From Phytopythium helicoides (taxonomy: Eukaryota; Oomycota; Peronosporomycetes; Pythiales; Pythiaceae), in the NCBI GenBank assembly GCA_024867545.1, contig JANFNE010000020.1, positions 186,001 through 250,000 on the forward strand: 64,000 nt of DNA, given 5' to 3'. The notes under the pieces are model-generated. The model was given only the letters and a program-made list of their open reading frames with translations, did no database searches and was not told the origin of the DNA. Positions 55,389 through 64,000 of this stretch are shown piece by piece; within the stretch, counting starts at the first letter, position 1, and every line of letters starts with the position of its first letter. The translations under genes and the position numbers were made by a program.

Positions 55389-57392
55389 ATGGGGAAGGCG
55401 TCATGAAGCCTTTGTCTGTGGTTTTACGTGAAAAGGCTTACTGATCTTGGTTTGCAGCTAGTACTCGCTGTTGCGTGCAAAGTGTGCCGAGCGTGTCCCC
55501 CTATAGCCCAACTGTTGGCAACACTACGAGCACGATGTTAACGCGAGATTGGCATAATCGCATTGAGTCTGATTGTGGAACGCGAGCTTATAAGTCCAAA
55601 CGGTGACAAAGTACAACGCAATGGAGGCGTTGGAGTGATGAATGCCATGCCGAGTTGGTTACTTTGGAATGCTCCCTAAAGACCGTAACGTGGTCAGTAC
55701 ATCAAGCAGTGTAAAACTCACCCTTTGGATTGGGAGGAGCAGCAAACCACAGTATCATGGTGCAGTGGCTGCACGAGGTGAATTTGACCGGCACAGCTTT
55801 ATGGACGAAGCCGCCGCGCAAGACCACTTGAAGATTTTGGCTGTAAATGGATATCTCCATTTAGTAAAATGCTCCACGAGAATCCCAAACGTTTAATTAA
55901 GGTGATGGAGGAACAATAATCATAATGCAACGATGACTTTTTTTTCAGCGCCTTATGTTCTTCGTAAGGTGTGCAACCGAGTTATCTTTTATGACGCCGA
56001 GTTTGCTACGAAACAGAATCATACACCAGCATAATTTCAAGGCTTCTCGGGGATTCTTTGCGGCTGATCTCCTATTTTCCTGGATGTGTGACTGCAGAGG
56101 TCAGGTCATTTACCTGTCAACCCTACCACACCAACTTACTGCTGCCTCTCGCACTCCCACTACTGTCATATCCTCCTGCTAAACTCAATGCTACCACATT
56201 GCCTACTGTTTCGATATCCATACGCTACGGAAAGCTCTTTTACGTCGATTCCTGGTCAGGAAAAGTACCTCGAAGCAAGAAACTAGTGGTTTCTGTTGGT
56301 TTGATTATAGTGATCGAGGCAAATACGCAAGTTTGAGTTGTTTTTGTATTATATACTGTGAACAATTTGAAGGTTCGTATTCGGCAAGCTGGAGACAGCG
56401 TCAGCAAACGAAGTTGAGGAAGGTGAGTCAAAGATACTTTGTATTATTTGGTAACGAGAGTTGACTCATGATTTTAGGGCAGAGCACTAGGTTGACAGTC
56501 TTGTGAGTTTCTTGTCGCTTAGATCCGAAACAATCGATCACATATATGCGCATGCGCATGATAAGATTCCTGATGACAGACTTCTTCACATTGGTCACCC
56601 CCAGGAACCGCCCATGGTTCAAATACGTGGTATTTGACATGTTTTGAGTTCCACGAGCTGAATTGAATTTATTGGCAGCTACGTTCAAGTCATCCTCTGC
56701 TACATGGTGCCAGTTGTTAGATATGAGACTCAAACACATCTGAGAGAAGGGTGTGTCCAGATTGCGAAAGGGTCTATCATTCTTTAGCTATCGCAGAGCG
56801 TAGATCTTGGCCAGTGGATGTGTCTCTGCAGCCACACGGTTAGCCATGATACGATATTTTTCCAAAGCAGCGTTGGCCTTCTCAAGCTTAGTGAACTACC
56901 GCAGCGTTTTCTTCTCAACAAGGAAATCCAAGGTCTTGTTCGGCACGTTGAATTCTTAACGTCAGCCAAAGTTATCGAACAAGCAAAATGCATTTTACAA
57001 CAAGATCTACGTCATTCTGGTTTATCTAGTGCGTACAGCAGACAGGCATTTTCACTGCGATATGATGGGCTCAACACTTAAGTGCTGGAAGCAGATAGAT
57101 TGAGAGCGAACAAAGGAATGCTGAAGTGACCTCGGCAGAAATCGTCACGGGTGCCACTACAGAAAATCACCACCACATTCACCACACTCATCCTGAAAAC
57201 AACTAGGTGCAGAAGTCAGCTTGTTCCTTCAAAATCACGATCTCTTCACAGGTGAAACGTGAAAACGGTCGAGGGCAAATCCCAAGAGCAATCGACGAAG
57301 AGCCGGTACGTACCGGTGTGAGACCGGTAACATCCTGGTACCTTGCCGGTTGCCGGCAGTGGTAATCCGAATCCAACTCGTCGTCGTCAAGC
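55389..57392. other. AT-richer gene-poor stretch
   Basis: About 2 kb with visibly lower GC than its surroundings, especially 55,600-57,100. Frames at 56428-56739 (-) and 56818-57081 (+) have ordinary composition but no recognised domain, signal or splice context. It may be a decayed mobile element or lineage-specific gene remnant inserted between the epimerase and its copy; neither terminal repeats nor a transposase motif could be identified. Confidence 0.4.
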
Positions 57393-59340
57393 ATGAGCAA
57401 GCCGCGCGTGCTGGTGCTGGGCGGCGCCGGCATGATTGGGCGCAACTTCGTCAAGTTCTGCGTGGACCGCGACCTGTGCGCGTCCATCCGCGTGGCCGAC
57501 AAGACCATGCCCGAGATCTCGTACTTCAGGTGGGCCCTCGGCGCGAGAAAGTGCGCCTCGGCGGCTGGGAACGGAGCGCTCACGGCCCTCGATCGAGCTG
57601 CGCAGCCCCGAGCACAAGGCAGGCGTTCGCGGACGCGCGCGTGTCGTTCGTGCAGGCCGACCTCACGCGCGACGCGCACGTCGACCGCGCGTTCAATCCC
57701 GGAGTTCGGGCCCTACGACTTCGTCTTCAACCTCGCGGGCGAGACCAAGTGCGGGCTCGCCGAGGTCGTTTACTCCTCCAAGGTGCGGCGATCAAGCGGC
57801 TCTTTTGCTCAGCGGTTCAAACCCGTATCCTCATCGTGGTGATCTGCGTCGCAGTGCCGCGACCTGTCCATCAAATGCGGTAAAAAGGATATCACGAGAG
57901 TACACAAAGGGTTGGAGGCGAGTTGTTCTGATGGCGGAGTTGTGCTTGCTACTACGCAGCCAAAAAGGCTGAGGAAGTCGGAGTCAAGCGGTTCATCGAA
58001 GGTCTCGACTGGGTTTGTCTACAAGTCGCAGGCTAAGCAACCGGCAAATGAGAACGCCGAGTTGCAAGCCATGGACGCTGCAGGCCAAGTACAAACTCGA
58101 GGTGGGCCCGAACGCCACAGTGAGATCAACGCTGTCCACCTCAAACTTACGATGCGAGCACACTTGCTTATGTCTCCAGGCTGAAGATGCCATTCGGCAA
58201 CTTCCTAACCTCAAGTTTGTGATCTTGCGCCTCGCGACGGTGGGCCAATGGACTCGAAACTCTCTCGGGTATCGGATAGACAACGGGACTTATCGATTAT
58301 ATCAAATAGGTGTACGGATCTGCAGACATTATGGGCCTCATGCCGCGTATTGTGTGCGCTGCCTCGTACGTTGCTGCAGCTGCTATTGCCAAGGATGTAG
58401 AGTTACGACTGACTTTCTGTTGAACGGGTTGGCGCCAAACAGCTACGTCAAGCTCGACGAAAAGATGAAGCTGCTGTGGGACGCAGAGATGCGCCTCAAC
58501 ACGGTACGTGCGTAGACAGAGTGCTTTTCCAAAATCACACCGCGAACTCACCTCATCGTTGTTGCCGACGCGACTCGCAAAGGTGCATGTGTTTGATGTC
58601 TGCCAGGCGTTGTGGCACGTTACCACCGCTGGCGCGGACGGTGCTGTTTACAACCTTGCCGACACGAATGACACGAGTGCGTCCAATCGGCTCTTCTTTT
58701 TTGCTCGATATCCTGGTTATCTCCTGGCTGATCTGTAGTGTGTGCTGCTTGCTTGTGTGCGGTTTAGATCAAGGCAAGATTAATGCGATGCTGGAGGAAC
58801 TGTTCGGCATCAAGACGGGCTTCCTCGGCAAGCTCGTGTCGAACCTCGCCCGTGTGCGCCTGACCGACGTTGTTGACGACGCGAACGACAAGCACATGCA
58901 GCCTTGGGCCGACCTCTGTGCGGTGCGTATCTCTCGTTGTCGTTGCTGGTGCAGCTGTGGATTTGTGGGAGTGGGACACGGAAACCGTGCTAATCAACTC
59001 TTTCACCGCACCACGAGCCGATCAATTCTCTAATCGTGAATGGCGGAATCGCAGGAGCACGGGATTCACAACACGCCGCTCACACCGTACATTGACAAGG
59101 AGCTGCTCCAACACAACCACCTGTACATTGACGGCTCGAGAATCGAGTCGACGGGGTTCCAGTACAAGTACCCGACGGTATGCTGGTACCGATTGCTCCC
59201 TCTTTCTTGACGTTATAGTGCTGAACACTAGCCTCGCTATGGCGTTCCAATGTGAATAGGTCAAGACCGAGGAAGTGCGTGGCGTCGTGAAGGAGATGAT
59301 CGCGCAGAAGATCTTCCCGCCCGTGCTCGCTTCGAGCTAG
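57393..59340 (+). CDS. NAD-dependent epimerase/dehydratase-type protein (extended SDR)
   Basis: Starts MSKPRVLVLGGAGMIGRNFV, with the Rossmann GxxGxxG at residues 10-16. Later segments are RVSFVQADLTRDAHVDRAF, YDFVFNLAGETKCGLAEVVY, EEVGVKRFIEVSTGFVYKS and LKFVILRLATV. Then come the conserved SYVKLDEKMKLLWDAEMRL, DVCQALWHV and GAVYNLADTNDT, and the end VKTEEVRGVVKEMIAQKIF stopping at 59340. The gene is split by many short introns, with some breaks between 57,530 and 58,200. The product should be a soluble NAD(P)-binding protein acting on a nucleotide sugar or related substrate; which one cannot be read. A partial inverted copy lies 3 kb upstream. Confidence 0.75.
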
Positions 59341-60069
59341 AGTGAGTGGGAGAGCACCACAGCGTCGTCAGCTGGTGAAAACTCATCTCCTAGGTAAAAC
59401 CAGCAACACGTTCACGATGCCATCTTCACCGTAAAGGCCCCACGGTAGTCTTCCCGAAGCGATCTCGCTGCTTGTACATGCGCAGTACTCTCCAAGATAC
59501 AGTATCACACCTGATGGGGGAATACGTCGCACGACTGCGATACATACGGCCGACGCAGACCGGGCGCGGAACTTGCGTCCGCGATAGCCGAGGAGTGCTC
59601 GCTATGCTCCGTCCACCGTCCAGTAATCCCAAGCAGCGAGTCTCGTACGGGATGTCGTGGGCTCGTGGTGGAGCTCAGATTCCCCGCCCTCATAAAGTCC
59701 TCCGAGGTCGAGCGGCAAGCGCATTGACAAACTGCCACGTACACCGGGCTGCCAACTCAACTTGACGGTGGCGCGTCAAAACGTAGGTATCAAAATCAGT
59801 GTATCGGTTTCCAGAGGTCAGTAGACCCTTATATAGCAACCAATGTATGTCGTTTGTATGGTGTGGTTGCTGCATCAAGGTCTTCTCCCCTCAAGCCAGG
59901 CAGGCGAGGCGGTTTTACGCGCGGGATATCCGCACCTGCAAGTAAGTCCCCTGCCGGCGCAAGAAACGGCGCCGCTCGTCGAGGAGGCCGAGGCGACAGG
60001 CTCCCCCACGGGCAGAGCGCAGCAGGCGGAGCGCCCGGCGTCGCCGTCGAGTGGAAGCGCGGGGCGAGC
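59341..60069 (+). other. intergenic
   Basis: About 730 bases between the epimerase stop and the start of the MAP-kinase fusion gene. It holds only short frames. The last 100 bases, just before the ATG at 60070, are GC-rich and form the end of an open leader frame. Confidence 0.45.
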
Positions 60070-63000
60070 ATGAGCGAGTGGGAGACGCTCGAGGCGCAGT
60101 CGCTGCGGCAGCTGAGCGCGCTGCGCGTCGCGGACGACGAGGAGCTGGGCAGCGGCACGTCGTCGGCCAGCACGACGCCCACGGACGGCCAGGCGGCCGA
60201 CAGCGGAGCCCGACGGACGCGGCAGCGGCGAGGCGCCCGCGGCGCTGCGGGACCCGCCGGCGCGCGCCTCGCGCAGCAAGAAGGAGCGCCTGCGCACGCA
60301 GTCGGAGAGCGCGGCGTGGACGCGCGCGTCGCTCAAGATGCGGCCCTCGCCGCCAGGCGCGCGCGACTCGATCGCGGGGATCGGGGGCAGACACGCCCGC
60401 CGCGGGGATCGCCAGCGCGCCCTAACAGCTACGTGCGCAACAGCGAGGGTGCGCTGTCCAGGCTCACGGAGGACATATTCGCCGCCGCGGAGGACGGGCG
60501 AGCGGCGCAGCCACGACTCACTCAGCGCCGCGCGCAGCTTCGTCAACGCAGACAGCCTCGCCAGCCGAGAGCGCTGCATCAACATGTGGCTCGAGCACGG
60601 GCAGATCTCGGACCGCGCGTCCGAGATATTGGAGGACGCCAAGCTATCGCTGCACGGACAGGAGAAGAACCTCTACCTGTCCTCGGCTCGCCGACTCTCA
60701 GAGGCGCAGGACCCAAAGCTGCACTCGCTCGGTGAGAAGCTCGCGTCATCGGCCAGCAGCACCCACTTTGGAGGCGCTTCGCTGCCGTCGCCCACATCCA
60801 CCAAGTCGAATGGAGCCAAGTCTGCAATCATGGACGGCAGCTCGGACGTGGCTGCCAACATGGCGCTTCCAGGTGGATAACACTCCGCGCGCTACCGAGT
60901 ACGACGTTGATGACTACTTCCGCCCCGAGTCGGCCACGTTGTACCACGAAGCTGTCCGATGGGAAGGCGTGTTGACAAAACGTAGCGAATGGCTCCGGCG
61001 ATTGGAAAAGCACTACTACGTGCTAGAAGGGCAAGTATCTGCGGCGATTTGCGTCAAAAGAGGCATACCTGGCGTCTCGCGACGAGCCCCTGCTTCACCA
61101 GAAGGAGCCACTGCAGAGCGACTACCTTAGCTCGCCGGGAACTACCCGCAACTCTTCGCGCCGAACTCTGGCGACCCCCGCTGCTAGTAGTGTGAGTCAC
61201 CTCTATATTTTGGCTGGCGTCAAGGACTCCACAACACGTACGAATGGATTCACGTTCATCACAGAAGACAAAAAGATGCTGCAAGTCGCGGCGCCCACTG
61301 CTGTAGAGAAGGTGATCTGGATGCGGCTCGGGCCTTGAAGCGATCGTCGCGCTGCCCAATCTTCCTGTGGCCCCGCTCGACATGGAAGAGTTCTATGCCA
61401 TGCTCGTGGTCTTGTACACGGCGTTCCGCGCGAACTGGCGAACGGAGGGTGATATGGCCGTGACCTTGCCGCCTCCTTCCGAGCAAGTGTTCACTCGGTT
61501 CTTCCGGTTGCTGGACAAGAACGTGATTTTCTGCTCCAACTATCCGCCATCGGTTCCCTTCCACGGTTCGTTCCGTGGCCACGCCGGGGTCGTCAATTTC
61601 ATGCACGAATTTGCGCGGAACACCTGTCTGGACAAACTTCAAGATCGGGGGACTCTCAACTGAAGGTTCGATTGCGGTTGCTTCGGGCAAAGGAAGAACT
61701 CGAAAACCGCCGTGACGGCCGCAAGTTTATTCAGAACTGGGTCCATAAGTTCACGTTTTACTCGGATGGTCGCCTGGCTCGTTTCGAAATCAACGGCGAT
61801 GTTGTCGCGGCGAGTGCTGTGTTCAAGGTCCCGGGTGCTGCAACGACGCTCAAGCTTCCGCAAGAGTTTAACGAGGTTGATGCTGAGCACGGCCTTGAAG
61901 GTGTGTTGCTCGTTCGTGTCATGCAAGGCAACGGAATCAAGATGGGAGCTTCTCAGAAGAAATCGATTAAAGAGCCCTGTGTATCCCTTGCGCTTGTGCA
62001 TCGAGAGCAACCCCTCCCGAAGGCAGATACATCGTCTTCTTCGACTACGTCAACAGGAATTGGTGGTATGTCAGTCCCTGCAGCGCTTCAACGCAAGTTT
62101 AGTTCGGGTATTGGGTTCATCACCTCCACGACATCAACCAGCGCTTCGTCATCGAATGGTAGCGGTGAAGTTGATCCTTTGAGCACCGGTGCGCCACGGA
62201 ACGTATCACAAGCATCGTATAATCCTACCAACCCTGTCTGGAACAAGGTTATCAAGCTGCCGTACAAGGGTGTGATTGGCACGTGCAGCCTGCACATTGA
62301 TCTTACGGATATTGTCAAGTCAACCAGCACCGCGGACTCCAAAATCGGACATACATCTGTCAACATTGCGAAGTACATCATGTCTTCACGCACGGACATG
62401 ACCCCCGAACAAGAGGAGGCAGCGATGGCCTCTGACAGCCGTTGGTATACAATTAGCAATGCGAAGGGCGAGTACTGCGGCAAGGTAATGCTCGGTATCA
62501 CTTGTCGTCGCAAGGGTGTCAGCGATAATGTTCGAACGGCTCTACAGCGGATCCGGCGGGTATCCAGCCACGACTGAAGAAGAGTCAGAGTGTTGTGATC
62601 GACTACCACAACCCGCCGTCATCGCACATGCTCCAGTGGGAGACGACGTCGATGTACCCCGCAAACACGCCCGCTGGCAATGGCTACAGCAGTGAGCGTG
62701 CTGGCGCATCGGCTCGGGGCGACGAGTTTGTTATCGATCACCGTCGTCATGGGTGGGCAAACGTGAAGCTGTCACCTGAAAATATGGCTCGCACACGCTC
62801 TGCCGGCGACGTGGATACTTCACTGCACCAGAAGTTTCCGGCGAGTGGCTCGGCCACATCGGTTGTGTGCAAGGACAATGAGAACATGCACACGTTTATG
62901 GTATGCGGAGCGCCATTCACAATTCCCAGGCACTACCAGCTCATCAAGGTCTGTGGCCGTGGTGCATACGGTATTGTGATTGCTGCCACGGACACCCAGA

Positions 63001-64000
63001 CCGGTGGCAATGTCGCCATCAAGAAAGTAATTGATTGCATCTGGCACCCGCATCAGCTCAAGCAGATTCTGCGCGAGTGCCGCCTGATTCGGCACATGGC
63101 GCACGAGAATGTGTTGAGCCTGATGGACTTGATCCCTCCTCCTTCATATGCAGACTTCCGCGACGTGTACATGACGGTTGATCTTATGGAGATGGATCTT
63201 CACCGGATCATTTACTCCAAGGAGGTTCTGCTGGATGACCATATCCGATACTTTTTGTATCAGATCTTGAGCGGACTGAACCACATGCACAAGGCTGGCG
63301 TGCTGCATCGAGACCTGAAGCCGAGTAACCTGCTGATTAACTCGGATTGCCAACTGAAGATTTGCGATCTTGGTCTTGCACGCTCGAAGGAGGCTGATGA
63401 CATCGGAATGACCGAGTATGTGGTTACGCGGTGGTACCGCGCACCAGAGCTTCTACTAGGCAGTGCGTATGGAGAAGGAGTCGATCTGTGGGCTGCTGGA
63501 TGTATTTTCGCCGAGATGCTTGGCCGCAAGCCTTTGTTCCCAGGCGAGACGTACGTGCACCAGCTGCAGCTCATCATGAACGTGCTTGGTGTGCCAGAGG
63601 AGCATTCGTTCAAGGAGAATCCGCTGGCGAACAAGCTCAAGGGACGACAACTCCTTAGTCGCACACAGGCAGTTGCCGGCATTGACACAAGCACGATGTT
63701 CCCGAATGCAAACCCTGAGGGACTTGATCTGTTGTGGAAGATGCTCGTGTTCGATGTGGAGAAGCGTATCACGGTCCAGGAGGCGCTGCGCCACCCATAC
63801 CTCGCAGCGTACTATGATGAGGAGCGTGAGAATGCGCTGGTTGAGAGGTTCCAGAGCTTCGACCTGGATGATCTCGACGAGTCGGACTTGAAGGAGCTCA
63901 TGTTCAAGGAGATCTGTCATTTCCACCCCGAGGAGATGGAGAAGCGTGCAGTTCAGCAGCGCGACAATCCCGAAGCACAGGAGAAGCTGCCACCTGGATG
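60070..64000 (+). CDS. MAP kinase with N-terminal PH, NTF2/SnoaL-like and C2 domains (partial at window end)
   Basis: Starts MSEWETLEAQSLRQLSALRV and has a Ser/Ala-rich region (to about 60,880), then a PH domain (VRWEGVLTKRSEWLRRLEKH; FTFITEDKKML near 61,250). Next is a SnoaL/NTF2-like fold (about 61,380-61,820: FFRLLDKNVIF, FRGHAGVVNF, FIQNWVHKFTFYSDGRLARF) and a C2 domain (about 61,890-62,420: EGVLLVRVMQGNG, NPTNPVWNKVIKLPY). From about 62,940 a complete MAPK follows: GRGAYGIV, VAIKKVID, LHRDLKPSNLL, KICDLGLAR, activation loop TEY, VTRWYRAPELL. It is open to the window end. PH-C2 could recruit the kinase to membranes. Breaks at 60872, 61029-61031, about 61340, about 61645 and about 62560 are one-base indels; the single-polypeptide reading depends on them. 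Confidence 0.75.

Overview
The window looks like nuclear DNA of an oomycete (stramenopile), probably a Phytophthora/Pythium-type species. This rests on the gene content: a secreted thrombospondin-type-1 (TSP1) repeat protein like zoospore/cyst adhesins, basal-body/cilium genes, a PH-Sec14 protein, W-L type ankyrin proteins and Stealth glycosyl-phosphotransferases. It also rests on architecture: dense genes on both strands, short GT-AG introns of about 55-80 nt, and oomycete-type initiator motifs (TCATTT) upstream of some starts. There are no bacterial operons, rRNA or CRISPR arrays, and no tRNA was recognised. Exon joins come from reading splice sites and frames by eye; family names come from remembered motifs, not from searches.

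Layout. 0-8 kb: a CCT-motif protein (+), a uracil phosphoribosyltransferase-like pseudoenzyme (-), and a large EF-hand protein with a nephrocystin-1-like C-terminus (+). 8-18 kb: an MBOAT lysophospholipid acyltransferase (+), a double-unit 2x6TM cyclic-nucleotide-type K+ channel (+), and the nucleolar WD40 protein NOL10/Enp2 (+). 18-29 kb: a PH-RBD-C2-PH phosphoinositide 3-kinase (-), an ankyrin/Ig-like protein (+), a small stramenopile-type protein (+), and a CCDC81-like HU-domain protein (+). 29-38 kb: an NBR1/p62-like PB1-UBA protein (-), a PH-Sec14 protein (+), two neighbouring TSP1 proteins (-), and an acidic DUF4211-like/RING protein (+). 38-48 kb: mitochondrial threonine deaminase (-), an ankyrin protein (-), an OB-CCCH-methyltransferase (-), and an AP2/ERF protein with C-terminal membrane segments (+). 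48-64 kb: an OSR1/SPAK-like kinase (-), two convergent Stealth proteins (+/-), an NAD-dependent epimerase (+) with a truncated inverted copy 3 kb away (-), and a MAP kinase with N-terminal PH, NTF2-like and C2 domains (+, runs off the window end).

How genes relate. No single pathway unites the window. Loose themes are phosphoinositide/lipid signalling (PI3K, PH-Sec14, PH-C2-MAPK, acyltransferase), cilium/zoospore biology (nephrocystin-like, CCDC81-like, TSP1 adhesins, channel, calcium sensors) and surface glycan transfer (Stealth pair).

Caution on reading frames. About a dozen genes read as strongly conserved proteins only if single-base indels are allowed, mostly one extra base in a short homopolymer, while several others (NOL10, threonine deaminase, CCDC81, ankyrin, TSP1) are perfectly open. 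I treat most breaks as assembly errors, not pseudogenes or programmed frameshifts. Spans are therefore firmer than exact protein sequences.
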